This document shows positions 43,225 to 52,739 of a DNA stretch of 64,000 bases, piece after piece; position 1 is the first letter of the stretch, and the number at the start of each line of letters is the position of its first letter. The notes under the pieces were generated by a model. It did no database searches. It was not told the origin of the DNA and saw nothing but the letters and a program-made list of their open reading frames with translations. The stretch covers positions 372,001 through 436,000 of the forward strand of contig WXYP01000002.1 in NCBI GenBank assembly GCA_009901575.1. The letters run 5' to 3'. Source of the stretch: Flavobacteriaceae bacterium R38 (GTDB lineage: Bacteria > Bacteroidota > Bacteroidia > Flavobacteriales > Flavobacteriaceae). The translations under genes were made by a program, and so were the position numbers.

Positions 43225-43686
43225 ATGCCAACCTATAATTTGAAAGTAAATGGTGAATCACATACTGTTGATGTCGCCGAAGATACCCCTATACTTTGGG
43301 TATTAAGAGACCATCTTAACCTTGTAGGAACTAAGTTTGGATGTGGAATAGGACAATGTGGTGCCTGTACCATTCATTTAGATGGAGATGCGACTCGTGG
43401 TTGCCTGCTTCAGGTTTCACAAGTTGGAGATCAATCGATTACTACAATAGAAGGATTATCAGAAGATGGAAGCCATCCTGTACAACAGGCATGGAAAGAA
43501 ATTGATGTTCCTCAGTGTGGTTATTGCCAGGCAGGACAAATGATGACTGCTTCTTCTTTTTTAAGTAAGAATCCGAGTCCGACAAACGAAGAAATAAGAC
43601 AAGCTATGCATGGTAATATTTGTCGTTGTGCATCGTATAACCGAATTGAAAAAGCAGTTGCTACAGCAGCTGATAAATTGAGCTAA
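43225..43686 (+). CDS. [2Fe-2S] subunit of a molybdenum hydroxylase (IorA-like)
   Basis: A 153-aa protein with two [2Fe-2S] motifs. The plant-ferredoxin type is GCGIGQCGACTIHLDG. The alpha-helical type is CGYCQAGQMM with NICRCASYNRI. This is the small subunit of xanthine-oxidase-family enzymes. It starts at the second residue of the domain, without a signal peptide. It is therefore probably carried across the membrane together with its partner, which has a twin-arginine signal. A 20-nt gap separates it from the large-subunit gene. Confidence 0.92.
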   Translation: MPTYNLKVNGESHTVDVAEDTPILWVLRDHLNLVGTKFGCGIGQCGACTIHLDGDATRGCLLQVSQVGDQSITTIEGLSEDGSHPVQQAWKEIDVPQCGYCQAGQMMTASSFLSKNPSPTNEEIRQAMHGNICRCASYNRIEKAVATAADKLS

Positions 43687-43706
43687 TCACCTCTAATAAC
43701 ATTATA

Positions 43707-45872
43707 ATGGAAAACACATCATCTTTATCGTTTAGTAGAAGATCCTTTCTAAAAACATCGACATTAGCAGGTGGCGGGATGTTAATAGGCTTCAATTTAT
43801 TTAATTCGTGTAGCCCGGAAGCAAAAGTACCTGTAGATTTAGCAGATCTTAATTACAATGACTTTAATGCATTTATAAAAATAGCAGACAATGGCGCTGT
43901 AACTATATTTTCACCAAATCCTGAAATCGGACAAGGTGTGAAAACAGCAATGCCAATGATAATAGCAGAAGAACTGGATGTAGCATGGGAAAATGTGCTC
44001 GTTGCCCAGGGAGTTCTGGATACAAAAAATTACACAAGACAAGTAGCAGGGGGGAGTCAGTCTATTCGCCAGGGATGGGACGCTCTCCGTCAAACAGGAG
44101 CTACAGCCAGGCAAATGTTAGTTAATGCTGCAGCTGCAAAATGGGGAGTAGATCCTTCTGAATGTACAACAGAAGAAGGCGTTATTAAAAATGCTAACGG
44201 AGAAACCCTGGGATATGGAGAAGTGGTAAAAGAAGCAGCTTTATTAGAAGTTCCTGAAAATGTAACATTAAAAGAACCGGGAGATTTTAAAATTATTGGT
44301 GGAGATATTACCAATGTAGATATTGACAAAATTGTTACCGGAAAGCCATTATATGGAATGGACTTCAAAAGAGAGGGCATGGTTTACGCATCTGTATTAA
44401 GACCACCGGCTTTTGGAAATAAACTGGTAGATTTTGATGATAGTGCAGTTAAAGCTATCCCGGGAATTATTGATGTTGTAAGATTTGATAACAAAATTGC
44501 GGTATTGGCAGGAAGTACCTGGGAAGCCATGAGAGGTAAAAAAGCCTTAAAAGCTAAGTGGGAAGAAGAAACCAAAGCTGAAAGTACAGAAGATCACGAT
44601 AGAATCCTCACAGGTTTATTAGACGGGAATAAGTTTGAAACCATGCGTGCTGATGGAAATGTGAAAAAAGCTTTTAGAGAAGCAGATCAGGTATTAGAGC
44701 GTACGTATGAATCACCTTTTTTGCCGCATAACTGTATGGAGCCTATGAATTTCTTTGCTCATGTTACAACAAATAAGATAGAGCTGATAGGTCCTATCCA
44801 GACTCCGGCTGGTACTGCCAACAGAGTAGCGAGAAAGTTAGGAAGAAATATAGAAGAAGTAACGCTGGAAATGACCCGTATGGGAGGTGGTTTTGGAAGA
44901 CGTCTTTATGGAGATTTTGTTTTGGAAGCTGCTGAAATTTCTCATTTGGCTAAAAAACCTGTGAAAGTAGTTTATTCAAGAGAAGATGATATGTCTGCCG
45001 GAATTTACAGACCAGCAATTAAATACAGAATTAGTGCTGCGATTAAAGATGGTGAAATTACAGGATATCATCTTAAAGAAGCTGCGATAAATTCAAATAT
45101 GTACGGATTGATCCCTAATTTCTTTCCTGCAGGTGCTATTTCTAATTACCAGGTAGATGTTGCTAAATACGATAGTAATATAACAATTGGAGCATGGAGA
45201 GCTCCTTATACCAATTTCCTTGCTTTTTCTGAGCAGAGCTTTTTTGATGAATTGGCAGATGTTTTGAAAAAAGACAGAGTACAATTGCGATTAGATCTAT
45301 TACAAAACGTAAAAGGAACTACAGACGACAGGATTCAGTATTCGCCGGAACGTATGGAAGGTGTGATCAAGTTAGCTGCTGAAAAATCCGGATGGGGGAA
45401 ACAAAGTGATGGTGTATATCAAGGATTTAGTGCATACTATTGTCATAATACACATGTATCTGAAGTAGCCGATGTAGTTATAGAAAGAGGAAGACCAGTA
45501 GTTAAAAAGATTACTTGTGCAGTAGACTGTGGGATAGTAATAAATAAACTGGGAGCGATTAACCAGATACAAGGAGGAGCCATTGATGGAGTAGGACACG
45601 CTATGTTTAGTAACTTTAGTTTTAAAGATGGGGTTCCCAGTGCTAATAACTTCCAGAATTATCGTTTAATCAGAATGATGGAAACTCCAAAAGTAGAGGT
45701 TCACTTTATTGAAAACGAACTTTCTCCAACAGGATTAGGAGAGCCGGCACTTCCGCCAGCTGGTGCAGCTGTAGCTAATGCTATTTTTGCAGCCACTGGT
45801 CAACGTGTGGTGAAACAGCCTTTTATTGAGAATATGGATCTAAAGACTGTTAAAAAAGAAGTGATTGGCTAA
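43707..45872 (+). CDS. Molybdopterin-binding subunit of a molybdenum hydroxylase (IorB-like)
   Basis: A 721-aa large subunit of the xanthine-oxidase/isoquinoline-1-oxidoreductase type. A twin-arginine signal (SRRSFLKTSTLAGGGMLIGF) means periplasmic export; a Cys in FNSC could also be lipidated. Cofactor regions include GGFGRRLYGDF, GAWRAPYTNF and the catalytic-Glu region GLGEPALPPAGAAVANAIF near the C-terminus. The enzyme would hydroxylate an aldehyde or N-heterocycle using water and pass electrons to the [2Fe-2S] subunit and then to a cytochrome. No dedicated cytochrome c fusion is seen, but a cytochrome gene is convergent next door. Confidence 0.92.
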   Translation: MENTSSLSFSRRSFLKTSTLAGGGMLIGFNLFNSCSPEAKVPVDLADLNYNDFNAFIKIADNGAVTIFSPNPEIGQGVKTAMPMIIAEELDVAWENVLVAQGVLDTKNYTRQVAGGSQSIRQGWDALRQTGATARQMLVNAAAAKWGVDPSECTTEEGVIKNANGETLGYGEVVKEAALLEVPENVTLKEPGDFKIIGGDITNVDIDKIVTGKPLYGMDFKREGMVYASVLRPPAFGNKLVDFDDSAVKAIPGIIDVVRFDNKIAVLAGSTWEAMRGKKALKAKWEEETKAESTEDHDRILTGLLDGNKFETMRADGNVKKAFREADQVLERTYESPFLPHNCMEPMNFFAHVTTNKIELIGPIQTPAGTANRVARKLGRNIEEVTLEMTRMGGGFGRRLYGDFVLEAAEISHLAKKPVKVVYSREDDMSAGIYRPAIKYRISAAIKDGEITGYHLKEAAINSNMYGLIPNFFPAGAISNYQVDVAKYDSNITIGAWRAPYTNFLAFSEQSFFDELADVLKKDRVQLRLDLLQNVKGTTDDRIQYSPERMEGVIKLAAEKSGWGKQSDGVYQGFSAYYCHNTHVSEVADVVIERGRPVVKKITCAVDCGIVINKLGAINQIQGGAIDGVGHAMFSNFSFKDGVPSANNFQNYRLIRMMETPKVEVHFIENELSPTGLGEPALPPAGAAVANAIFAATGQRVVKQPFIENMDLKTVKKEVIG

Positions 45873-45894
45873 CTTGTTAGTAGTGGTATAATTA

Positions 45895-45941
45895 ATGTCA
45901 TTCCTTGCTTCCTGCCCGTTGCCAGGTGGGGACAAGGAATC
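45895..45941. repeat. Degenerate REP-like element
   Basis: ATGTCATTCCTTGCTTCC ... GGGGACAAGGAATC keeps the outer GTCATTCC arm and a complementary CAAGGAAT, but the centre has changed. It lies between two convergent gene groups. Confidence 0.55.
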
Positions 45942-45947
45942 TATCAT

Positions 45948-45982
45948 AAAAAAGAGAATGCATTTTTGTATTCTCTTTTTTA
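45948..45982. terminator. Bidirectional terminator between molybdoenzyme genes
   Basis: AAAAAAGAGAAT / ATTCTCTTTTTT is a symmetrical hairpin with A and T runs on both sides. It serves the IorB-like gene and the convergent cytochrome gene, and it overlaps the stop codon of the latter. Confidence 0.8.
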
Positions 45983-46447
45983 TTTATCCAAATCGTACCA
46001 TTCAATATTAGTAAGTATTTCCCGTCTTCCTTTTTGTTCAGGAGCATAATATGTCGCCAGGTATTTTACAATGGCTTCTTCATCTTCCCCTAGATCCCAT
46101 AAATTTTGTGTTTGCTGCATCCATCGTATCATCCCGATCCAGCCTTCACGGGTAGCCCTGTTTTGAGTAACGAGTTTAGCAGAATGACAAGCAGTACAAG
46201 CTTCTATGACAATCGGAAGTCCGTCACCCTCCTGGAATCCCGTAGGAATATGGATTCCGTCAACAATTTCAGAAGGGTCAATATTAACTTCATTAGTAAC
46301 TATTTCCTGATATTCTGAGTTGATTTCTTTGGGAATCAGTATAGTGACGACTCCAATAAAAACTGCTGCTATTAAAACCAATGTCATTACAAGATACCTG
46401 TAAATCAGTTTTACCTGCGACCTGAATTCTTCTTTTTCCGGTTCCAT
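45980..46447 (-). CDS. Membrane-anchored monohaem cytochrome c (sulfite dehydrogenase partner)
   Basis: A 155-aa protein with an N-terminal transmembrane anchor (YRYLVMTLVLIAAVFIGVVTILI) followed by a c-type haem domain. The single haem site is CTACH. A Met ligand could be in WIGMIRWMQQ, and AIVKYLATYYAP is the usual terminal helix. The start codon overlaps the stop of the preceding molybdoenzyme gene (TAATG), so the two are translationally coupled. It is very likely the electron acceptor of that enzyme, like SorB with SorA or SoxD with SoxC. Confidence 0.87.
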   Translation of the reverse strand: MEPEKEEFRSQVKLIYRYLVMTLVLIAAVFIGVVTILIPKEINSEYQEIVTNEVNIDPSEIVDGIHIPTGFQEGDGLPIVIEACTACHSAKLVTQNRATREGWIGMIRWMQQTQNLWDLGEDEEAIVKYLATYYAPEQKGRREILTNIEWYDLDK

Positions 46448-47667
46448 TAGCTAACTTTAACAGCAATTCGATGACATGCATTATTTAAATACCCTTTCGG
46501 ATTCCAACCGGGTAGGAGCATGGGCTGATGTAATCCGTTACTATCGGTAGCCCGAACCCAGATTTCATAATACCCTTCTTTTGGGAAATTAACAGTAGCA
46601 GAAAAATGCTGCCAGGCGAGTCGGTTTGTCGCTTTTTCCAATTTGCAATCTATCCAACTAGCTCCAAAATCTATAGAATAAGCAACTTTAGATACTGCTA
46701 ATTCCCCGGCCCACGCGTGACCCCGTATTTCTAATGATCTTTTATTCTTTAAGACTGCTCCTGATTTCGGATAAGTAATTAACGATTTTACCGGCATCGA
46801 CTCAATAATACACATATCTTCATCGGTAACTTTTTCACCCGGAGCCACAGGTTTACAGGGTACACGATAGGCAGTACCTGTCATTTTTACGCCGTCATGG
46901 ACAATATTTCTAATACTGATTCGATTAATCCATTTTCCCGATGCTGAAGCAGGCCATCCTCCAGCTACTAAGCGCAGCGGATACCCATGAGCCAGAGGAA
47001 TATCTTCCCCATTCATCTGAAATGCCAGGAGTGTTTCATCCATCAATGCTTTACTCATTGGGACACCTCGTGAAATTGCATCTTTGTTTGGATCCTGACT
47101 TAAATGTAAATCTGCTCCATAGTACCCGATATAGACAGCGTCTTCTTTTACTCCTACATCATTTAAAACGTCACGAAGGCGAACTCCGGTCCAGTTTGCA
47201 CAAGATACAGCACCGACAGTCCATTGATTTCCTTTGGCTGGCGGATTAAATTCACTTCGTCCGTTCCCACCACATTCTAAAGTCAATTGATAAGTATAAT
47301 GCTTAAACTTGGATTTAAGTTCTGATAATGTGTATGTTTTTGGTGTTTTTATAGATTCTCCATCAAAAACGATAGTCCATTTAGAAACATCAATGTTTTT
47401 TGGAACTAATCCGTTGTTTCTTATAAACATGTATTTAGAAGGCGTCACTTTATCATCTAGCAAATGTGCTTTAGCTTCCATGTTCCATGGCTTATCGTTT
47501 AGCAACGTCATTTCCTCATCTTTTCCAAATAGTTTATACGGGTCGTTATCCTGAAATAGGAGAGGAATATAGCCCTTAGGGATAGCAGCTGCATGGACAA
47601 TATCTATTCCCATGATAGTCGCCATAGAGCCTAGCGAAGCTTTCTTTAAAAAATTTCTTCTTTTCAT
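46447..47667 (-). CDS. Sulfite dehydrogenase-like molybdopterin oxidoreductase
   Basis: A 406-aa sulfite-oxidase-family enzyme with a twin-arginine signal (KRRNFLKKASLGSMATIMG). The Mo-coordinating cysteine is in LTLECGGNGRSEF (Cys about 132), followed by VGAVSCANWTGVRLRDVL and YGADLHLSQDP. The C-terminal part is an Ig-like dimerisation domain (VAYSIDFGASW ... WVRATDSNG). ECGGNGRS resembles the SoxC/SorA group. The expected reaction is sulfite to sulfate in the periplasm, with electrons passed to the cytochrome encoded next. No other sox genes are in the window, so a stand-alone sulfite-detoxifying or energy-conserving role is likely. Confidence 0.88.
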   Translation of the reverse strand: MKRRNFLKKASLGSMATIMGIDIVHAAAIPKGYIPLLFQDNDPYKLFGKDEEMTLLNDKPWNMEAKAHLLDDKVTPSKYMFIRNNGLVPKNIDVSKWTIVFDGESIKTPKTYTLSELKSKFKHYTYQLTLECGGNGRSEFNPPAKGNQWTVGAVSCANWTGVRLRDVLNDVGVKEDAVYIGYYGADLHLSQDPNKDAISRGVPMSKALMDETLLAFQMNGEDIPLAHGYPLRLVAGGWPASASGKWINRISIRNIVHDGVKMTGTAYRVPCKPVAPGEKVTDEDMCIIESMPVKSLITYPKSGAVLKNKRSLEIRGHAWAGELAVSKVAYSIDFGASWIDCKLEKATNRLAWQHFSATVNFPKEGYYEIWVRATDSNGLHQPMLLPGWNPKGYLNNACHRIAVKVS

Positions 47668-47887
47668 CTATTTACATGTATTGTTCTAGAAATGAGATGG
47701 AATCTTTGATAATTTCATTAAGAATAATGATCAAATAAATCTTTTACTAAAATAATATAATAATTAGGGAGTAGTAAAAAAATAAGAGAGAAAATGGACA
47801 TGAGTATAAACTATCGCGAATTTTTTTTAAAAAAATATAGATCTTATGATCTTAAAGTAATAATGAGTAGTACTTATCCATTGGATA

Positions 47888-47921
47888 TAAAAAAACCTCC
47901 AAAATGTGGAGGTTTTTTATA
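47888..47921. terminator. Rho-independent terminator after the TlpA-like gene
   Basis: AAAAAACCTCC / GGAGGTTTTTT has a short AAAATGT loop. It is symmetrical and can work on both strands. It lies just downstream of the minus-strand gene that ends at 47941. The region between this hairpin and the sulfite dehydrogenase start (47668-47887) is AT-rich, and nothing else was recognised there. Confidence 0.85.
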
Positions 47922-47940
47922 TTAATTATATGTGATTTGA

Positions 47941-49080
47941 TTAACTACCGCTGATATTTAAAAGCTCAGTTACTTTAGCTTCTAAAGCCGGACCTCTAAG
48001 ATTCCTGGCAACTATTCTTCCTTCGGCATCTAAAATAAATGTAGCTGGAATTCCTCTTACGTTATACATTTTTGCAATAGGATCTTGCCAGTATTTCAGA
48101 TTAGAAATATGACTCCATGGAAGTTGATCTTCTTCAATAGCTTTTAACCAATCTTCATTAGTACGATCTAATGAAACCCCAAGGATATTTAACCCTTGAT
48201 CGTGATACTTATTGTAAATGGCTACTACTCTTGGATTTTCAACTCTACATGGTTTACACCAGGCAGCCCAAAAATCTATAATGGTTACCTTTCCTTTAGC
48301 TTGATCTAGAGAAAGTGTTTCTCCGGTAGGTGTAATTGCAGAGAAATTTGGCGCAATAGATCCTATAGCAACTCTGTTTTCTGCCTCTAAGATTTCTACC
48401 AATGCTTTTCCTAATCCTTCTCCAACCCGACTTCTTTTTACCTTATCAGAAAACTTGTCGTATGTAACTTTAGCTTCTTTAGCAGTTATTACTTGCCCTG
48501 CAAACATTCTATCTAATAATAAAGCAGAAATGTATGAAGTTGGATTTTTTTCAATGAAACCTGGTTCATACTCTCTGGCTTCTGCTACTGTTTCCTGATA
48601 GAGTTCTGATAAAGTTCTGGCAGTCACAGAATCTCGTGCAATGCTGGCTGCCTGAAATTCTGATCGAATTTCCTGTACTTTTTTTCCAATTTCTCTCTGC
48701 CCGCTAACATAACTGTAAAAATCGTCATTAGAAGTTGTACCTCCTATTACAGAAAAACCAATACTATCTTTGTATGCAGTTATTTTAATATTTCCTTCTT
48801 CCAGTATCACCCCTACAGGATTTTGAATTTCATCTATAAAGACATAATGTAATTCCGGAACTTCTGCAATTCCTTTAAATGAAAACTTACCGTTTAAAAC
48901 TTCAGTAGAATCAATACTAACAGGTTGATTATTAGGTCCAACTTTTTTAAGAAATACTTTTTTTCCTTCAAGTTCACTACCTTCTATCGATGCAGAAATT
49001 TTATATTCATTTTCCTTCGTGGTTTCACAAGAAACTAAGGCCATGAATGCTAATAAGATAAGAGATATATTTTTCATCAA
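47941..49080 (-). CDS. TlpA-like thiol-disulfide oxidoreductase with N-terminal DUF4369-like domain, lipoprotein
   Basis: A 379-aa protein. The lipoprotein signal is MMKNISLILLAFMALVSC. Residues 25-130 form a beta-rich DUF4369-type domain (GSELEGKKVFLKKVGPNNQP ... KFSFKGIAE), and a helical middle follows. The C-terminal thioredoxin domain has the active site WAAWCKPCRVEN and the cis-Pro in VRGIPATFILD. It probably reduces or shuttles disulfides in the periplasm, facing the inner or outer membrane. Such DUF4369-TlpA proteins are very common in Bacteroidetes. A strong -7 element lies 29 nt upstream. Confidence 0.9.
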   Translation of the reverse strand: MMKNISLILLAFMALVSCETTKENEYKISASIEGSELEGKKVFLKKVGPNNQPVSIDSTEVLNGKFSFKGIAEVPELHYVFIDEIQNPVGVILEEGNIKITAYKDSIGFSVIGGTTSNDDFYSYVSGQREIGKKVQEIRSEFQAASIARDSVTARTLSELYQETVAEAREYEPGFIEKNPTSYISALLLDRMFAGQVITAKEAKVTYDKFSDKVKRSRVGEGLGKALVEILEAENRVAIGSIAPNFSAITPTGETLSLDQAKGKVTIIDFWAAWCKPCRVENPRVVAIYNKYHDQGLNILGVSLDRTNEDWLKAIEEDQLPWSHISNLKYWQDPIAKMYNVRGIPATFILDAEGRIVARNLRGPALEAKVTELLNISGS

Positions 49081-49108
49081 TAGTATATTTTTATTTCTAT
49101 AAAGATCG

Positions 49109-49141
49109 CAAAGTTAGTTATTCATTACAAAAACTAACAAA
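49109..49141 (-). promoter_or_regulatory. Bacteroidetes-type promoter for the TlpA-like gene
   Basis: The minus strand carries TAACTTTG (49109-49116, exact TAnnTTTG) with TTTG (49138-49141) 21 nt upstream, close to the 19-nt ideal. Confidence 0.6.
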
Positions 49142-49260
49142 GTTTAACAAAACTAAAAGAATAAATTAAATAAAAACTGAGCCTTATTCGATGTGAACAG
49201 GCTCAGGTTAACATGGTAAGTTGGAATGTTTAGTCAACCCAACCAAATCCAGGTAATTAT

Positions 49261-49746
49261 TTAAAATTGATATCGAATTCCCAATGCAATATCAAAATCT
49301 AAATCGTCATTAAAATCATTAAAACCAAATTCCGGTCTAAAATCTAATGATAACAGTAACGGAATATCAAAATTGTATTCAATTCCGATATCACCAGCTA
49401 TAAAAACAAAAGTCTCGCTATCACCGCCTCCTATAAAATCATCATCAAAATCTACGCTTCCAATACCACCACCGGCACCGGTATACCAGTTAAAATTGCC
49501 ATCTAAGGGAAATACCCATTGATATAATCCGCTTAATCTAAAAGCATTGAAATTATCGGAATCTCTCCATCCTAAACCAAATTCTAACCTATTGTTATCA
49601 CCTATACCTCTTTGATAAGATATTTCAGCTCCAAACCCGTCACTGTCACCTAGGCGCAATCCGAGTGCATTTTTTGAAATTTCCTGAGAATGAGCAGATA
49701 GTGCTATCCCAATGGCCATTATGCCAAATAAAAACAGTTTTTTCAT
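49261..49746 (-). CDS. Small outer-membrane beta-barrel protein
   Basis: A 161-aa protein with a signal peptide (MKKLFLFGIMAIGIALSAHSQ). The mature part is a series of short amphipathic strands with Gly and aromatic residues (LGLRLGDSDGFGAEISYQRG, RLEFGLGWRDSDNF, NWYTGAGGGIGSVDFDDD). It ends IALGIRYQF, a C-terminal Phe preceded by alternating residues, as recognised by the barrel-assembly machinery. This predicts an eight-stranded porin-like or OmpW/OmpA-like barrel. The function is unknown. It is divergent from the large oxidoreductase gene, with 79 nt between the starts. Confidence 0.8.
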   Translation of the reverse strand: MKKLFLFGIMAIGIALSAHSQEISKNALGLRLGDSDGFGAEISYQRGIGDNNRLEFGLGWRDSDNFNAFRLSGLYQWVFPLDGNFNWYTGAGGGIGSVDFDDDFIGGGDSETFVFIAGDIGIEYNFDIPLLLSLDFRPEFGFNDFNDDLDFDIALGIRYQF

Positions 49747-49825
49747 TGATATAAATTGTTAAGTAATGTTCATCGATATAACGTTAAAGCCTGCATTTAA
49801 TTGCTATTTTTACAAAAAAGTGGAT

Positions 49826-52738
49826 ATGATCTCTGAAGAATTACTCCTTGATTTCTCAAAAAACATTGAAGGACAATTATTTATAGACAAACTTCATAAA
49901 GCAATTTATGCAACAGATGCCTCAGTATATAGAAAGGTGCCATTAGCTGTGGTATATCCAATGAATAGTTCGGACATACAGAAGCTAATCCGTTTTGCTG
50001 ATGTTAATGATATTTCGTTGATTCCCCGGGCTGCAGGAACATCTTTAGCAGGGCAATGTGTTGGTGATGGAATCGTAGTAGATATGTCCAAACACTTTAC
50101 TAAAATTTTAGAAATTAATGAAAAAGAACAAACTGTTGTAGTAGAGCCAGGAGTGATTAGGGATGAATTGAATCGGTTTTTAGCGCCTTTTGGTTTGTTC
50201 TTTGGTCCAAATACATCAACTTCCAACCGTTGTATGATTGGCGGAATGTTTGGTAATAATTCAAGCGGAACAACATCTATCAAATATGGAGTTACCAGGG
50301 ATAAAATCCTGGAAACAGAAGTTTTATTGAGCAATGGAGCTTTATTAAATTTTAAACCAATAACAGGAGCGCAATTTTTTGAGAAGATGAATGCAGATGA
50401 TGGTTTGGAATCTGCTATTTTAAAGAAACTCTATGAAGAATTGAGCGAACCTCACATAAAAAAACAAATTCTGGATAATTTTCCTAAACCGGAAATTCAC
50501 AGGAGAAATACAGGTTATGCCATAGACGAACTGATTACCATGCAACCTTTTACTACAGAAGGGCCTCTTTTTAACATCAATAAATTACTGGCCGGGAGTG
50601 AAGGGACATTGGCTTTTACCACTAAAATTAAATTAAAACTAGATAAAATACCTCCAAAAAACAGGGTGATGATTGTTGCCCATTTTGATAGTATCTCTGC
50701 ATGTTGTTCACTGGTAGCGCCTGCAATGAAACATGATTTGTCTGCCTGTGAAATGATGGATAAAATCATACTGGACTGCACCAAAAACAATGCATCACAA
50801 TTGCCAAATCGCTTTTTTATTGAGGGAGACCCTAAAGCAATTTTGATGATGGAAATAGAAGACGATGACGTAGACCGATTAGAAGAACGCAGGAAAAAAC
50901 TAATAGACAATATTCAAAAATTGAAATTGAGCTATGCTTTTCCTTCTCTTTATGGAGAAGATATCAATAAAGTTATGGAATTGAGAAAAGCAGGCTTAGG
51001 GCTTTTAGGGAATATCATAGGAGATAAAAAAGCAGTAGCATGTATAGAAGACACCGCAGTAGCCCTGGACGATTTATCTGTATATATTGATGAGTTTAAT
51101 CAGATCATGAACAAATATGGACAAGAGGCTGTTTATTATGCACATGCAGGAGCAGGAGAACTTCATTTAAGGCCAATTCTTAATTTAAAAGATAATGAAG
51201 ATGTTGTTCTTTTTCGAAAGATAACTACAGCAGTAGCACAATTGGTGAAAAAATATAATGGCTCGATGAGTGGAGAGCATGGAGACGGTATAGTACGAGG
51301 AGAATTCGTAGCGTTAATGATTGGTTCTGATAATTATACCATTTTAAAAGAAATAAAACACGTATTTGATCCCAAAAACATCTTTAACAGAGGTAAAATA
51401 GTGAATACTCCTGCTATGGATGAATCCTTACGATATTTACCCGGGAGAGAAGAACCAACTATAAATACAGTATTTGATTTTACTGATTCTTTAGGAATTT
51501 TAAGAGCTACAGAAAAATGTAATGGAAGCGGAGACTGTAGAAAAACAGAAGTATCACCCGGAGCAATGTGCCCTAGTTATCATGCCACAAAAGATGAAAA
51601 ACACACTACTCGTGCAAGAGCAAATGCTCTGAGAGAGTTTCTAACAACAAGTGAAAACGATAATAGGTTTAATCATAAAGAATTAAAAGAAGTATTTGAC
51701 CTGTGTGTAAGTTGTAAAGCTTGTGCTAATGAGTGCCCAAGTAATGTTGATGTCTCAAGTTTTAAAGCAGAATTTTTATACCAATATCAAAAAGAAAACG
51801 GAAGTTCTACACGAGATAAAGCATTTGCTTATACAACCAAACTTAATGCTATCGCGAGTTTAACCCCGGGAATAAGTAATTTTTTATTTAAAAACTCTTT
51901 ATCAAGTACATTGTTTAAGAAGGCTCTGAAAATACACCCTAAAAGATCATTACCATTGCTATCAACTTTTCAATTAAATAACTCAAATCGTGTAGTTGAA
52001 AAAGAAACCGCTAATGACTATAAAATAATATTGTATGTTGATGAATTCAGTAAATATTTAGACGGAAATATAGTAACTGATGCTCTCGAATTATTGACCG
52101 CTTTAAATTATGAAGTAGAACTTTTTTATGCAGAAAGCGGAAGAGCATTTATATCCAAAGGTTTTCTTGAAGAAGCTAGACAAATAGCAAATCAAAATAT
52201 TAATGCTTTAAGTAAAAAAATGGATGATTCTACTATAGTTATCGGAATAGAACCTTCTGCTGTACTTACTTTTAGAGATGAGTACCTTAGACTTTCTGAT
52301 AGAAAAAATATGACTAAATATGTTTCTGATCGTGTATTGCTGATAGAAGAATTTATCTCTTCAGAAATAGAAAAGGAGAGAATTGATGCTTCTCACTTTA
52401 CAAAAGCTGCAAAAAAAGTAAAAATACATATGCATTGCCATCAGAAGGCATTGGCAAATCAATTATCCACCTTTAAAATGCTTAACCTTCCGGAAAATTA
52501 TGAAACTACGATAATTACTTCTGGTTGTTGCGGAATGGCAGGTTCTTTTGGATATGAAAAAGAACATTATGATATCAGTATGCAAATGGGAGAATTGAGG
52601 TTATTCCCTGCAATCAGAAATAGTAGTGAAGATGTTATTGTAGCAGCAAACGGAACCAGTTGCAGGCATCAGATAATGGATGGCACCAGCCGAATAGCAT
52701 TGCATCCGATTACCATTTTAAAAAATGCTTTGGCTTAA
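49826..52738 (+). CDS. FAD-linked oxidase / Fe-S fusion (D-lactate or 2-hydroxyacid dehydrogenase type)
   Basis: A 970-aa three-part protein. I start it at ATG 49826; a frame 20 residues longer begins at 49766 but covers the probable promoter (TATTTTTA). The N-terminal FAD-binding PCMH domain includes IPRAAGTSLAGQCVGDGIVV and MIGGMFGNNSSGTTSIKYG. The FAD-oxidase C domain contains YAHAGAGELHLRPILNL and GEHGDGIVRGEF. An iron-sulfur region has CNGSGDCRK ... GAMCPSY and CVSCKACANECPSNVD, and a CCG-type domain has HMHCHQKA and SGCCGMAGSFGYE. It probably oxidises D-lactate, glycolate or a similar 2-hydroxyacid and passes electrons to the respiratory chain. Confidence 0.9.
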   Translation: MISEELLLDFSKNIEGQLFIDKLHKAIYATDASVYRKVPLAVVYPMNSSDIQKLIRFADVNDISLIPRAAGTSLAGQCVGDGIVVDMSKHFTKILEINEKEQTVVVEPGVIRDELNRFLAPFGLFFGPNTSTSNRCMIGGMFGNNSSGTTSIKYGVTRDKILETEVLLSNGALLNFKPITGAQFFEKMNADDGLESAILKKLYEELSEPHIKKQILDNFPKPEIHRRNTGYAIDELITMQPFTTEGPLFNINKLLAGSEGTLAFTTKIKLKLDKIPPKNRVMIVAHFDSISACCSLVAPAMKHDLSACEMMDKIILDCTKNNASQLPNRFFIEGDPKAILMMEIEDDDVDRLEERRKKLIDNIQKLKLSYAFPSLYGEDINKVMELRKAGLGLLGNIIGDKKAVACIEDTAVALDDLSVYIDEFNQIMNKYGQEAVYYAHAGAGELHLRPILNLKDNEDVVLFRKITTAVAQLVKKYNGSMSGEHGDGIVRGEFVALMIGSDNYTILKEIKHVFDPKNIFNRGKIVNTPAMDESLRYLPGREEPTINTVFDFTDSLGILRATEKCNGSGDCRKTEVSPGAMCPSYHATKDEKHTTRARANALREFLTTSENDNRFNHKELKEVFDLCVSCKACANECPSNVDVSSFKAEFLYQYQKENGSSTRDKAFAYTTKLNAIASLTPGISNFLFKNSLSSTLFKKALKIHPKRSLPLLSTFQLNNSNRVVEKETANDYKIILYVDEFSKYLDGNIVTDALELLTALNYEVELFYAESGRAFISKGFLEEARQIANQNINALSKKMDDSTIVIGIEPSAVLTFRDEYLRLSDRKNMTKYVSDRVLLIEEFISSEIEKERIDASHFTKAAKKVKIHMHCHQKALANQLSTFKMLNLPENYETTIITSGCCGMAGSFGYEKEHYDISMQMGELRLFPAIRNSSEDVIVAANGTSCRHQIMDGTSRIALHPITILKNALA

Positions 52739-52739
52739 T

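Noticed and set aside
47794-47933. Roughly 42-codon plus-strand frame starting MDMSINYREFF
   Set aside because: It reads straight through the strong hairpin terminator at 47888-47921 and ends in its T run, so it is unlikely to be translated.
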